Shown here piece by piece: positions 17,446 to 25,978 of a stretch of 36,372 bases of DNA. Within the stretch, counting starts at the first letter, position 1. Each line of letters starts with the position of its first letter. Below the pieces are notes generated by a model that searched no databases, had not been told where the DNA came from, and was given only the letters and a program-made list of their open reading frames with translations. This DNA comes from Nitrospirota bacterium (GTDB lineage Bacteria > Nitrospirota > Nitrospiria > Nitrospirales > Nitrospiraceae): positions 1 to 36,372 of the forward strand of contig JACQEY010000020.1 of assembly GCA_016200355.1 (NCBI GenBank), written 5' to 3'. The position numbers and the translations under genes are program-made.

Positions 17446-18009
17446 ATGCGTATAACGGGAATCTTCTTGGGGCGGATCACCCTCCCCTTGGCCGCTGCAG
17501 GCATGCTGTTACTCGCATCTCTTCCAGCTGCACAGGCTACCGAGGCCTTCAAAATGGGCGTCGTCGACCCTCAGACCGTCTTAGAGAAATCGAAAGCGGG
17601 CAAAAAAGCCTTGGACGGGCTCAAAGAGTATGTCTCCACGAGGCAGAAGCTGTTGTCCGGTGATGAAGAGGACTTGCGTAACACGGAGAAGACACTCAAG
17701 GATCAAGTCGCGAAGTTAAGCGACACCGAGAAAAAAGATAAAGAGACACAATTTCGCACCAAGGTCCAAGAGTTTCAGAAACGCGCGCAGGAATTTAACC
17801 AGGAACTGCAGGTCAAGCAGAAGGAATTGGTCGATGAATACATGAAGAAAATTTCCTCCGCCACGAAGACTGTGGCGGAAAAAGGTGGGTTTGCCCTTGT
17901 CGTCGATAAGGGCAGCGAACAGACGGTCAAGATCGTGATCTACAATAAGGACACCATCGATCTAACCGACCAGGTAATCAAGGAATTTGATCGAGCCAAC
18001 AGCAAATAA
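17446..18009 (+). CDS. OmpH/Skp family periplasmic chaperone
   Basis: A 187-residue periplasmic chaperone that holds unfolded outer-membrane proteins on the way to the BAM complex. A cleavable signal peptide (about 1-31, ending 'LPAAQA') is followed by 'FKMGVVDPQTVLEKSKAGKK', the family's first strand and helix, then a long charged coiled coil (about 60-145) forming the tentacles, and the closing 'GFALVVDKGSEQTVKIVIYN...DLTDQVIKEF'. AAGGAG lies eight bases before the ATG and a strong promoter stands at 17369-17397. It is not next to bamA or lpxD here, so it stands apart from the common operon. Convergent with the rhodanese gene. Confidence 0.9.
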   Translation: MRITGIFLGRITLPLAAAGMLLLASLPAAQATEAFKMGVVDPQTVLEKSKAGKKALDGLKEYVSTRQKLLSGDEEDLRNTEKTLKDQVAKLSDTEKKDKETQFRTKVQEFQKRAQEFNQELQVKQKELVDEYMKKISSATKTVAEKGGFALVVDKGSEQTVKIVIYNKDTIDLTDQVIKEFDRANSK

Positions 18010-18034
18010 CCCTCCCGAACGCGAATGGGGCTTC

Positions 18035-18049
18035 GACCTCTCCGAGGTC
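18035..18049. terminator. Candidate bidirectional terminator hairpin
   Basis: GACCTC (18035-18040), loop of three, GAGGTC (18044-18049) in the 43-base gap between the convergent Skp and rhodanese genes. The stem is short and there is no T-tract, so this is tentative. Confidence 0.3.
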
Positions 18050-18052
18050 CCA

Positions 18053-18421
18053 TCAATGCTCCGTCGGATAACCAGCATCCCGCCAGCCTTTGATTCCTCC
18101 ATCCATCGACACCACATTCGTATAGCCCATTTGCTGAAGTGCATCTGCGGCTAGGGCCGATCGATAGCCGCCTCCGCAATACAACAAAATGGCCTCCTCT
18201 TTGTTGGGAATGAGCGTTTCCACATCGCGTTCGATAATGCCTTTTCCCAGATGACGAGCGCCCTTCGCATGATCCTTCGCAAACTCGTGGTCCTCACGCA
18301 CATCGAGGAAGTGCAGCGCCTCACCTCGATCGAGCCGGGCCTTTGCCTGCGCCACCGTACATTCCTTGACTCGCGCTCGCGCCGCATCCACTAGCTTGAG
18401 AAAACCAGGATTATGTTTCAT
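18053..18421 (-). CDS. Rhodanese-like sulfurtransferase domain protein
   Basis: A 122-residue single rhodanese domain without a signal peptide. The CH2A-like segment is 'ALHFLDVREDHEFAKDHAKGA' and the active-site loop is 'LLYCGGGYRSALAADAL', where the Cys would carry the persulfide; the end 'VVSMDGGIKGWRDAGYP' is characteristic. The active loop CGGGYR is the type seen in single-domain GlpE-like proteins, which move sulfane sulfur to acceptors such as cyanide or thioredoxin. The gene follows the radical SAM gene by 24 bases on the same strand and probably shares its transcript. Confidence 0.88.
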   Translation of the reverse strand: MKHNPGFLKLVDAARARVKECTVAQAKARLDRGEALHFLDVREDHEFAKDHAKGARHLGKGIIERDVETLIPNKEEAILLYCGGGYRSALAADALQQMGYTNVVSMDGGIKGWRDAGYPTEH

Positions 18422-18445
18422 CCCCGCTCCCTTCCCTGTCTTGCT

Positions 18446-19459
18446 TCAAAATAAAGCAGTCTGCTCAATCCCTGGCCTGTGAAACGTGGCAGGAACCGCT
18501 TCGTCGTGCAAGGCTGATAATCCTGCCTTGCGTCTAGAGACCTCGAACAATTGTTCGATCATCGCCCAATAGGGACCTACGCCACGGTGACGTTCGAAGA
18601 AGGCCCCCTCGCTCATTGCTCCACCACGCATGTCACGAATCCGGTTCGTAATTTTGGTGATTCGATCTGGAAACGCAGCAGCCATTCGCTCCATGAACAC
18701 CGGCTCTACAGGGCCAGACAGGCGCAACAACGTCGCCATCGCCTCAACCGCCCCGGCTTGTTTCGCTCGGGCCAACAGATCAGGTACATCCTCATCGTTA
18801 AGGCCAGGAATGATCGGAGACAGCGAGATGCCGGTGAGAATCCCAGCGTTCGCCAAAATCGCCATCGTCTCAAAACGTTTCCGGCTGGAAGGCGCATGAG
18901 GTTCGACCTTGCGTGCCACCTCATCGTCTGAAAACGGGATGCTGAAATACACATGAACCGACGCCGTCTGATGCAACCGACGCAGCACATCCAGATCGCG
19001 CAACACCAGCACCCCTTTCGTGATAATCCCGACCGGATTCCGATACTCGGCACAGACCTCCAGGCAAGCCCGCGTCAACTCCAGCGAGGCTTCCAATGGC
19101 TGATAACAATCGGTGTTCCCCGAGAAGAGAATCAGTTCGCCCTTCCACGAAGGTTTCTCGAATGTCCGTCGGAGCAGAGTCGCGGCCTCTCGCTTCACGA
19201 TGATCTTGGATTCGAAATCAGTCCCAGCACCGAACCCCCAATATTCATGCGTGGGTCTGGCGTAGCAATAGGCGCAGGCGTGGAAACATCCGCGATACGG
19301 GTTGAGGCTCCATCGAAACGGCAAATCGGGACTCTCGTTTCGACTGAGAATCTCACGCGTCGCATCCTCAAACACTTGCAGCTGCACTTGGGGAGCAGGC
19401 TCCAGGAGATCTCGGTGCTGTGATTCAAATGGATTAGGTGGATTCATCACCCTGCGCAT
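18446..19459 (-). CDS. PA0069-family radical SAM protein
   Basis: A 337-residue enzyme with the [4Fe-4S]/SAM motif 'PYRGCFHACAYCYARPTHEY' (CxxxCxxC) near residues 53-72, and then 'FSGNTDCYQPLE', 'VGIITKGVLVLRDLDVL', 'SIPFSDDEVARKVEP' and 'SLSPIIPGLND', the order found in the PA0069/Rv2578c group, distantly related to spore photoproduct lyase. The reaction of this group is unknown to me. Start could be the ATG at 19459 or the one four codons later; neither has a clear ribosome site. It is divergent from serS and followed closely by the rhodanese gene. Confidence 0.85.
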   Translation of the reverse strand: MRRVMNPPNPFESQHRDLLEPAPQVQLQVFEDATREILSRNESPDLPFRWSLNPYRGCFHACAYCYARPTHEYWGFGAGTDFESKIIVKREAATLLRRTFEKPSWKGELILFSGNTDCYQPLEASLELTRACLEVCAEYRNPVGIITKGVLVLRDLDVLRRLHQTASVHVYFSIPFSDDEVARKVEPHAPSSRKRFETMAILANAGILTGISLSPIIPGLNDEDVPDLLARAKQAGAVEAMATLLRLSGPVEPVFMERMAAAFPDRITKITNRIRDMRGGAMSEGAFFERHRGVGPYWAMIEQLFEVSRRKAGLSALHDEAVPATFHRPGIEQTALF

Positions 19460-19540
19460 GGGGCTATGGTCCTCGATCCTCCCGCTTCTGTCAACGGGGC
19501 GAACTGCATCTGCTAAGGCCGACTGCCATGGCTCGATTGA

Positions 19541-19569
19541 TTGACTAACCCCTACCTCGATGCTAGATT
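19541..19569 (+). promoter_or_regulatory. Sigma-70-type promoter for serS
   Basis: TTGACT (19541-19546), a 17-base spacer, TAGATT (19564-19569). It covers the in-frame ATG at 19560, which therefore cannot be the translation start from this promoter; transcription would begin near 19576, leaving the ATG at 19596 as the start. Confidence 0.65.
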
Positions 19570-19595
19570 CCAGCCGCTTTCAGGAACTTCCTACG

Positions 19596-20879
19596 ATGTA
19601 TGATCTCCGTGCGCTCCGCGATAATTTAGACGCTATCAGGGAACAGCTTGGCCTTCGTGGCGCCGACGTCCCTTGGGATAGACTTCGCGCACTGATCGAA
19701 CAACGCCGGACCTTGACCAGCCAGGTTGAGCAACTTCGATCCGAGCTGAACAAGGGGTCGGAAGAGGTCGCCACGTTGAAGCGGGCAAAGCAACCGGCAG
19801 ATGCCGCCATGGTTGCCATGAAGTCCATCGGCGAACGGATCAAGAGGATAGAAGATGAATTGAGGGGTATTGAGGAAACGTTGACCGATTTGAATCTCCG
19901 CATACCGAATCTTCCACATGCCTCGGTCCCAGCAGGGAAAGACGCGGACAGCAACGTAGAAATCCGGCGGTGGGGATCCCCACCCATCTTGCCCATACCA
20001 GCCAAGAGCCATGGGGATCTCGGAGAAGCCCTCGGTATTCTGGACTTCGACCGGGCAGCGAAAATCGCCGGGGCACGATTTGCGGTCTTGACTGGGGCCG
20101 GCGCGCGACTCGAACGAGCCCTCATCAACTATATGCTCGACCTTCATACGACACAGCATGGCTATCGGGAGGTCCTGCCGCCATTCCTGGTGAATCGCTC
20201 GAGCATGACCGCGACCGGCCAGCTACCCAAGTTTGAAGAGGATCTCTTTCGACTGCGAGACGAAGACTATTTTTTAATTCCGACGGCAGAAGTGCCGGTA
20301 ACGAATCTCCACCGTAATGAGACGCTCAACGAGAGTGCCTTGCCAATCAGATACACGGCTTATACCCCCTGTTTTCGCCGCGAAGCAGGATCCTATGGAA
20401 AAGACACCAAAGGACTTATTCGCCTCCACCAATTCAACAAAGTGGAGTTGGTGGCGTTTACAATACCTGAACAGTCGTACGAGGAACTGGAACGGTTGAC
20501 CAACCATGCCGAGGCAATCTTGCAGGGATTGGGACTACATTATAGAGTCGTTACCCTCTGCGCTGGCGATATGGGGTTCTCCGCGGCAAAAACCTACGAT
20601 ATCGAAGTCTGGCTCCCTTCCCAGAACCACTACCGGGAGATCTCCTCCTGCAGCAACTTTGAAGGATTTCAGGCCAGGCGGGCCAGTATTCGGTATAAGG
20701 ACACCGGCGGAAAGAAGGGACAGAAAACAGAGTTTGTTCACACCCTCAATGGGTCCGGGCTGGCCGTTGGTCGTACGCTGATGGCCATCCTCGAAAACTA
20801 TCAGCAACCGGATGGAAGCGTCACAATACCCGAGAGATTACGGCATTACATGGGCGGGGTGGAGCGGATCAAGAAATAA
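19596..20879 (+). CDS. serS: Seryl-tRNA synthetase
   Basis: Charges tRNA-Ser (and tRNA-Sec) with serine in the cytoplasm. 427 residues from the ATG at 19596, which matches the usual start 'M(L/Y)DLRxLRxN' and lies downstream of the promoter at 19541-19569. The N-terminal antiparallel coiled-coil arm that grips the long variable arm of tRNA-Ser spans about 30-100. Class II motif 2 is '[16 protein letters not shown]' with the following 'LHQFNKVE', and motif 3 is '[16 protein letters not shown]'. Its substrate tRNA-Ser(UGA) is encoded 71 bases downstream on the same strand. Confidence 0.97.
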   Translation: MYDLRALRDNLDAIREQLGLRGADVPWDRLRALIEQRRTLTSQVEQLRSELNKGSEEVATLKRAKQPADAAMVAMKSIGERIKRIEDELRGIEETLTDLNLRIPNLPHASVPAGKDADSNVEIRRWGSPPILPIPAKSHGDLGEALGILDFDRAAKIAGARFAVLTGAGARLERALINYMLDLHTTQHGYREVLPPFLVNRSSMTATGQLPKFEEDLFRLRDEDYFLIPTAEVPVTNLHRNETLNESALPIRYTAYTPCFRREAGSYGKDTKGLIRLHQFNKVELVAFTIPEQSYEELERLTNHAEAILQGLGLHYRVVTLCAGDMGFSAAKTYDIEVWLPSQNHYREISSCSNFEGFQARRASIRYKDTGGKKGQKTEFVHTLNGSGLAVGRTLMAILENYQQPDGSVTIPERLRHYMGGVERIKK

Positions 20880-20949
20880 TGAGAGACTCAATGTTATTAT
20901 CCCGTCGCAAAAGTAATCGTACGGACCCTGGTCAGGTCAAGCATGGTAT

Positions 20950-21039
20950 GGAGGGGTGACGGAGTGGCCGAACGTGCCAGTCTTGAAAACTGGAGACCTC
21001 GCAAGGGGTCCGCGAGTTCAAATCTCGCCCCCTCCGCCA
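20950..21039 (+). tRNA. tRNA-Ser(UGA)
   Basis: A class II tRNA of 90 bases including an encoded CCA. The acceptor GGAGGGG pairs with CCCCTCC; the anticodon stem CCAGT/ACTGG encloses CTTGAAA with TGA as anticodon; the long variable arm and the GTTCAAATC T-loop are present. It follows serS directly. Its 3' side carries the remains of an integrase gene (21092-21291), so it has probably served as an integration site. Confidence 0.95.
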
Positions 21040-21091
21040 TATTTTCCCGTGTAATTTGAGGTTTTTGACTCGGAGTTCTCGAAATTGTGGC

Positions 21092-21291
21092 TCAACTGTG
21101 GCTTAACTTAATGGTCCTCCGTAACGACTGGTCCAGGATCGTGAGCTTCTTGAGACCTTCCGTCAGATCCGCTTCACAGACAATCGCATACCGCCGGTAG
21201 ACCGCTTCGGTCTTGTGGCCTGTCAGCTTCATCGCTACGGAACGCGGCACCCCTGCCCGTTCCAGATTCCTCACCGCTGCGTTTGCGAGAA
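21092..21291 (-). pseudogene. Tyrosine recombinase (integrase), C-terminal remnant
   Basis: About 65 residues of an integrase end: 'AVRNLERAGVPRSVAMKLTGHKTEAVYRRYAI' contains the late catalytic-box GHK motif (the usual GH[S/K/T]) and the nucleophile region 'YRRY'. The conserved R and HxxR boxes and everything upstream are missing; the sequence changes abruptly to transposase-like sequence on the other strand at about 21292. It reads toward tRNA-Ser(UGA), 52 bases away, as expected for the integrase of an element inserted in that tRNA. Confidence 0.8.
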
Positions 21292-21297
21292 TAGGCG

Positions 21298-21450
21298 GTG
21301 AGCCGTGTGCGCTTGGGCTATCGACGGCTCACGGTCTTGTTGCGACGGAACGGCTGGCGCGTGAATGCGAAACGAATCTATCGACTTTATACGGAAGAAG
21401 GGCTGCCGGGGCGGACAAAACACCGCACGAAGGCCGCGGGCCGGCACCGC
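21298..21450 (+). pseudogene. IS3-family transposase (OrfB) fragment
   Basis: The frame reads 'RLGYRRLTVLLRRNGWRVNA' followed by 'KRIYRLYTEEGLPGRTKHR', which is the helix-turn-helix-like N-terminal part of IS3-group OrfB (RYGYRRLHVLLRREGW.VN.KRVYRLYREEGL). The DDE catalytic core that should follow is absent in all frames. The frame continues open to 21888 but without resemblance to a transposase. Confidence 0.75.
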
Positions 21451-22156
21451 GTTTGTTGCCGAGTGGGTCGCGGCGACCACGCCGACGGACCAGGACACCC
21501 CTGCATTACTGGAACCCCTCACGTGAGCTATGCTAGGTTCACATCGCCGCATGGGCGGCCCAAACCGATCACGTGCAGATCAATTTCTCAGGTCTCGTTC
21601 GGTCTACATTCGCGAGGCGGGTCAAAATTGCGCCTGACTCACATTGCGGCTGGTACAACTACAGGGGACAGGTCAAGCGGATCATTGAGAGGGGACAGCG
21701 GCTGCCGAAGGGCACGACAGGCTGAATCCACGTTGCGCGGAACAGACCGAAGAGGAATGAGCCGAACTCAAAATAATGGGAGCAAGCGATACCGTCTGAC
21801 AACAAGCAGGGTCACCAGAAAATATCACCGCGTAGAGCGGAATACCTTGAGAAATTCAAAGACCCCCCTTGGCAAAAACGTAGATTGAATATTTTTGAGC
21901 GAGAGTAGTTTTCCTGCACAATTTGCTCCGATAATACGTCCACGCTTCATGTCCACCACAGATATTACGAATCTGACAAGAAACCTTGGGACTATCCCCT
22001 GGAAGCATTAGTGACACTAAGTGAAACCTGCCATGCTGAGGAAACCGAGAACCGCCCAGCCGAGGAACGAACACTCTTGCGAGCAATGAAACAGCACTTT
22101 TTTCAGCGGAAGTAAATACCTCGCCCCTTTGGCGCACAAACGCAACAAGTAATATC
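21451..22156. other. Accessory debris, no gene recognised
   Basis: About 700 bases between the transposase fragment and the nuclease remnant. Open frames are present but short of recognisable motifs, ribosome sites or domain-like composition. The base composition becomes more AT-rich from about 21780. Probably decayed inserted DNA. Confidence 0.5.
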
Positions 22157-22344
22157 GATGGTGAATCCACTAACGCCAACCACGCACTGCTCAAAGACGG
22201 CTTGCGTTGGTGGTATCGGAAGTATGCGCCAGGGGATACGTTCTGGAAGGGCTAGAAGCCGAAGCACGCGCGGGACGGAAAGGCTTGTGGACGGATCCCC
22301 AGCCGGTGCCGCCGTGGGAGTGGCGAAATAGACAAGAGCATTAA
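22157..22344 (+). pseudogene. Thermonuclease-like (SNase) C-terminal remnant, frameshifted
   Basis: Frame one reads 'NANHALLKDGLRWWYRKYAP' then GDT; after one missing base the next frame reads 'LEAEARAGRKGLWTDPQP' and 'VPPWEWRN'. Joined, they give the family's C-terminal pattern (NH.LVKDGWCWWYRKYAPGDTVLE.LE.EAR..KKGLWADP.P.PPWEWR). The catalytic N-terminal part is not present upstream. A second, shorter tail of the same kind lies at 25979-26029. Confidence 0.8.
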
Positions 22345-22520
22345 CCACACTCGATGACATACGTGCATTTTCTCCGCTCATCGCATTAGCTAGCACCAGA
22401 CTCACCGTTCCCCCCCCAACAAGGGTATTGCACTCTTGTGTGTTGAGGCACAGAATTGCTCTATTAGTGCTGTGACATCTCGTTACCATCACCTCACCAC
22501 ACAGGAGAACACCATCTCCG

Positions 22521-22889
22521 ATGTCCAGCGCTATTCGTGTCCTTCTTACGCTGAGTGTCCTTCTCTCCAGCACGAGCTTATTCTTGACTGCCTGCGAAAC
22601 CAGTAGCCCTTCAATATCGAACATGGCAGAGAACAGCACGGTGCGTATGATGGCCCAACCATTCGTTCCCGGGGAGGTATTGGTCAAATTCAAGCCTTCC
22701 GTGTCCCCAGCACGCATCGACGCCATTCTGAAGGAAAGCGGGACGGAGCTGATTACCGAGAATAAGGGCATTGGCGTCCATCACGTTCGAATCGTGGGCA
22801 AGGAATCTGTTGAATCTGTGGTGAAGAAATTATTCACCTTCCAGGAGGTTGAATTTGCCGAGCCGAATTTCCGATTCCGGACCCAATAA
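22521..22889 (+). CDS. Lipoprotein consisting of a stand-alone subtilisin propeptide domain
   Basis: A 122-residue protein. It has a lipoprotein signal (hydrophobic 'LLTLSVLLSSTSLFLTAC', lipobox Cys near residue 25), a short linker, and then a single propeptide-like domain: 'VPGEVLVKFKPSVSPARIDA', 'VESVVKKLFTFQEVEFAEPN'. The same arrangement is seen in the next protein ('VPGELIVKFRDAASAATIAA', 'AVEYAEPNYLY'), where it is the prodomain of an S8 protease; here no protease follows. Known stand-alone propeptides of subtilases act as inhibitors or folding helpers in trans, so a regulator of the neighbour is likely. The protease start is 34 bases downstream. An AGGAGA lies 13 bases before the ATG. 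Confidence 0.8.
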   Translation: MSSAIRVLLTLSVLLSSTSLFLTACETSSPSISNMAENSTVRMMAQPFVPGEVLVKFKPSVSPARIDAILKESGTELITENKGIGVHHVRIVGKESVESVVKKLFTFQEVEFAEPNFRFRTQ

Positions 22890-22923
22890 ATGGCGCCGAA
22901 ACTCTTCCTCGAAGAGGCCCTGG

Positions 22924-25194
22924 ATGAAGGCACTGGTTGTCGCGCTCCTCGTCGTCTCCTCCATCTGTGTGGTCTGGACCAGCGCCAGGACGGCTGATAC
23001 CAAGCGGCCGAGTGGGGCGTTTACGCGGCTCTCCGGAAGCGAGTCACAGCCCGCTCAGTATGTGCCTGGCGAGCTCATCGTGAAATTCCGAGACGCGGCC
23101 TCGGCGGCCACGATTGCGGCGGCGCATAGTGCCGCAGGGGGCCGTGCACACAAGACCTTTGCGGCCGGTACCAGCAGGCTCCATCATCTCAAGCTCAATC
23201 CGGAGGTAGTCGTCGAAGATGCGGTGAGCAAGTATCAACAAAGCCCGGCGGTGGAATATGCCGAACCCAACTATCTGTACCAAGCGTCGATGATTCCCAA
23301 CGATCCTCAGTTTACGTCGCTCTGGGGACTGCACAATACCGGTCAGACCGTCAACGGCACTGCCGGCACCGCCGGCGCTGACATCGAGGCCCCACACGCC
23401 TGGGACCTCACCACTGGCAGTTTCAACGTGATCATCGGCGTGGTGGATACCGGCATCGCCTATGACCATCCTGACCTCGCGCCGAACATGTGGATCAATA
23501 CGGGGGAGAGTCCCAATGATGGTCTCGACAATGATGGCAATGGGTTTATCGACGATGTGAACGGCTATGACTTTGTCAATAATGACCCCGACCCCATGGA
23601 CCCTCCGGACCCTCAAGGCAATCCAGGACATGGTACGCACGTGGCTGGAACAATCGCCGCGGTCGGGAACAACGGCCTAGGCATCACGGGGGTGATGCAC
23701 ACAGCCAAGCTGATGGCCTTGAAAGCCGGAGATGTGAACGGGAGCTTCCCCCTCTCTGCCATCCTCCAGGCAGCGGATTATGCGCGCATGAACGGCGCTC
23801 GCGCCATCAATGCCAGCTTCGGAAGATCCGGTGGCCCTTGCAGCCAAGCGGAATATGACATGGTCAGCGCCCTCAATACGGCCGGGGTTATGTTGCTTGT
23901 CGCCGCCGGCAATGCTAGTGCGAACAACGATGTGACCCCGAGCTATCCGGCGCAGTACAGTGTGGCGACCGCTTGTGGGCCGGGTCTGCCCAACGTCATC
24001 GCGGTCGCCGCGATTGATCAGAACGGCAACAGGGCGAGTTTTTCAAATTTTGGTGCCACCTCCGTGCAAATTGCCGCGCCCGGCGTGAACATCAATAGCA
24101 CCAGACCAACATCGACTGTCACCTTTGCGCTGTTCCATAACTACGACTCAAATCCTGGCGCACTCGGCTATACCACCACCGGCACGAATAATAGCTGGGG
24201 TTTCACGAACAATGTCTCCTTGAGTCCTCCGACGAGCTTGACGGACAGTCCGGCAGGGAATTACCTCAACAACACCGATTCATTTGCGACCGGTCCGATG
24301 TTCAGCACAGTGGGACTGCGAGGCTGCCGACTTGTGGGCGACATACGACTCGCAACCGAGTTGAACTTCGATGGGTTTCTTCTTGATCTATCCCGGAACG
24401 GGGGAGCGACCTGGACTACGGTGGCCGGCGTCTCGGGATCGACAGGCGGTACGTTCGTCAACCTTGCATTTTCGGACATTCCCGATAGAAGTGCGAATAC
24501 CCAGTTCCGCGTCAACTTCATTTCGGACAGTAGCAATGTTGACGACGGCGGATATTTCGACAATGTGCAGGTCCGTTGTACGTCCGGCACGCCGTCCGGA
24601 ACGACTGATTATCAATTTCTTAAAGGCACGTCGATGGCGACGCCCCATGTGACGGGAGTCGTAGGGTTGGTCCTCGCTGCGAATCCAAACCTGGATATAG
24701 ACCAAATTCGAAACGCCATCCTCAACACGGGTATTCCCGTTCCTGCATTGAATGGAGTCGTCTCCACAGGCCGCCGGCTGAATGCTCGCAACGCTGTTGT
24801 CAGTGTGCTGAATAACTTCACTGTCACCGTCACCAAGGCCGGAACTGGCACGGGGACCGTAACCTCTAGCCCGTCCGGAATCGATTGCGGCGCATCTTGC
24901 AGCAGGGCATTCCCGTCACCGGGCTCTGCGACTCTCTCAGCGACAGCCACAGGTGGTTCGACATTCGAGGGCTGGACCGGCGGAGTCTGTGCTGGAACCG
25001 GCACTTGCGTGGTCAGTGCCAACGCAAACGTGATGGCGACCTTTACAGCCGCACCGGCTGCCCCGCCCCCAGCCGATGGTGGCGGCGGAGGTTGTACGTT
25101 GGCTCAGGCTGGCACGAGCGATGCCCTGATGCCGACCCTGCTCCTTGTGACACTAGGATCACTGATTTGGAGAGTCAGACGTCGATGTAGTTAA
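22924..25194 (+). CDS. S8 family serine protease with JDVT-CTERM-type sorting tail
   Basis: A 756-residue secreted subtilase. Order: signal peptide (1-25, 'MKALVVALLVVSSICVVWTS'), propeptide ('VPGELIVKF...VEYAEPNY', about 45-120), catalytic domain with Asp in 'GVVDTGIAYDHPDL' (near 176), His in 'GHGTHVAGT' (near 239) and Ser in 'GTSMATPHV' (near 570), an inserted beta-rich domain between His and Ser (about 395-560), a divergent InlB-like B-repeat ('TVTSSPSGIDCG...FEGWTGG'), and a tail: GGGGGCT, hydrophobic stretch, RVRRR. The tail fits JDVT-CTERM, which is processed by MrtJ; such a gene follows. The start at 22924 is chosen for its signal peptide; the frame is open to 22849 (TTG). Confidence 0.9.
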   Translation: MKALVVALLVVSSICVVWTSARTADTKRPSGAFTRLSGSESQPAQYVPGELIVKFRDAASAATIAAAHSAAGGRAHKTFAAGTSRLHHLKLNPEVVVEDAVSKYQQSPAVEYAEPNYLYQASMIPNDPQFTSLWGLHNTGQTVNGTAGTAGADIEAPHAWDLTTGSFNVIIGVVDTGIAYDHPDLAPNMWINTGESPNDGLDNDGNGFIDDVNGYDFVNNDPDPMDPPDPQGNPGHGTHVAGTIAAVGNNGLGITGVMHTAKLMALKAGDVNGSFPLSAILQAADYARMNGARAINASFGRSGGPCSQAEYDMVSALNTAGVMLLVAAGNASANNDVTPSYPAQYSVATACGPGLPNVIAVAAIDQNGNRASFSNFGATSVQIAAPGVNINSTRPTSTVTFALFHNYDSNPGALGYTTTGTNNSWGFTNNVSLSPPTSLTDSPAGNYLNNTDSFATGPMFSTVGLRGCRLVGDIRLATELNFDGFLLDLSRNGGATWTTVAGVSGSTGGTFVNLAFSDIPDRSANTQFRVNFISDSSNVDDGGYFDNVQVRCTSGTPSGTTDYQFLKGTSMATPHVTGVVGLVLAANPNLDIDQIRNAILNTGIPVPALNGVVSTGRRLNARNAVVSVLNNFTVTVTKAGTGTGTVTSSPSGIDCGASCSRAFPSPGSATLSATATGGSTFEGWTGGVCAGTGTCVVSANANVMATFTAAPAAPPPADGGGGGCTLAQAGTSDALMPTLLLVTLGSLIWRVRRRCS

Positions 25195-25227
25195 CTTGAC
25201 GCTCAATTCTCCAACCCACTATCCTGT

Positions 25228-25260
25228 CGAGGTTCCCAGGGACAATTCATGGGAACCTCG
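25228..25260 (+). other. Intercistronic hairpin between protease and MrtJ genes
   Basis: Perfect 11-bp inverted repeat: CGAGGTTCCCA (25228-25238) and TGGGAACCTCG (25250-25260), loop of 11. It sits 33 bases after the protease stop and ahead of the GTG (25268) and ATG (25292) starts of the next gene. No T-tract follows, so it is more likely an mRNA processing or stabilising hairpin than a terminator. Confidence 0.55.
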
Positions 25261-25267
25261 GCGAGAT

Positions 25268-25771
25268 GTGAACACCACCACGTCCCATATCATGTCGGCA
25301 CTGTGCGAACTACTTGGACTCAAACAGGTGCCGGGCTTTTATCGTTCCCCGATTTTTCTCTCCTGTCTCGCTGTAGGCGCGGCCTTCTGGGGGGTGTTGC
25401 CGCTCCTGGTGGCCGTCCAGCCCTTACCCTGGCATCGCATTGTGTCCCTGGCCTTCTTCTTGGCTGTGGTCTGGCAGCCGATTGTCGAAGAGCTCTTGTT
25501 CCGTGGATGCCTGCAAGGGTTCCTGTCCATTCGTGAATGGGGACAGCGATCCTTGGTCGCGATCAGCATCGCGAATCTCCTGACTTCTGTGATGTTCACC
25601 GGTGCGCACATCGCGACACATTCGCTCCTTTGGGCAGCGTTGACGTTGTTCCCCTCGCTGCTGTTTGGGGTGCTGCGCGATCGGTTCGGTTCTGTCTTCC
25701 CTCCAATCGCACTGCATATCATCTACAACGCAGGGTACTTTATGCTGACAGGGGGTTCGTCGCTGGTCTGA
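25268..25771 (+). CDS. mrtJ: CPBP/glutamic intramembrane protease, probable MrtJ
   Basis: A multi-pass membrane protein of about 167 residues (GTG at 25268) or 159 (ATG at 25292). The longer frame from TTG 25196 would translate through the hairpin and is unlikely. CPBP motifs are all present: 'EELLFRG' (EExxxR), 'FTGAHIATH' (FxxxH) and 'LHIIYNAG' (HxxxN), set in hydrophobic segments. CPBP enzymes use a Glu and two His to cleave within the membrane. Given the adjacent substrate with a Cys/TM/Arg tail, it most likely cleaves that tail, as proposed for MrtJ. The symbol depends on that pairing. It directly follows the protease gene. Confidence 0.75.
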   Translation: MNTTTSHIMSALCELLGLKQVPGFYRSPIFLSCLAVGAAFWGVLPLLVAVQPLPWHRIVSLAFFLAVVWQPIVEELLFRGCLQGFLSIREWGQRSLVAISIANLLTSVMFTGAHIATHSLLWAALTLFPSLLFGVLRDRFGSVFPPIALHIIYNAGYFMLTGGSSLV

Positions 25772-25978
25772 GCACGCGCGATAGGACGGAAGAAGAAACC
25801 AACCTTGATCATGAAGCCGTAAACAGATTCTGTCAGAGGATCACAGGATAATGGCGGTGGATAACTCCTCATGTTCCTGCGGACGAAGTCGTTGCTGGAT
25901 CTCAGCCGTTTTTTACCTTTTGATCTTGGTCAACGTATGTTAGGAGACGTTCACGAGGCTATTCGCGAACTCTTTGCC

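Noticed and set aside
21451-21888. Continuation of the IS3 OrfB frame as an intact transposase
   Set aside because: No DDE motif or typical core follows in any frame; only the first 45 or so residues resemble OrfB.
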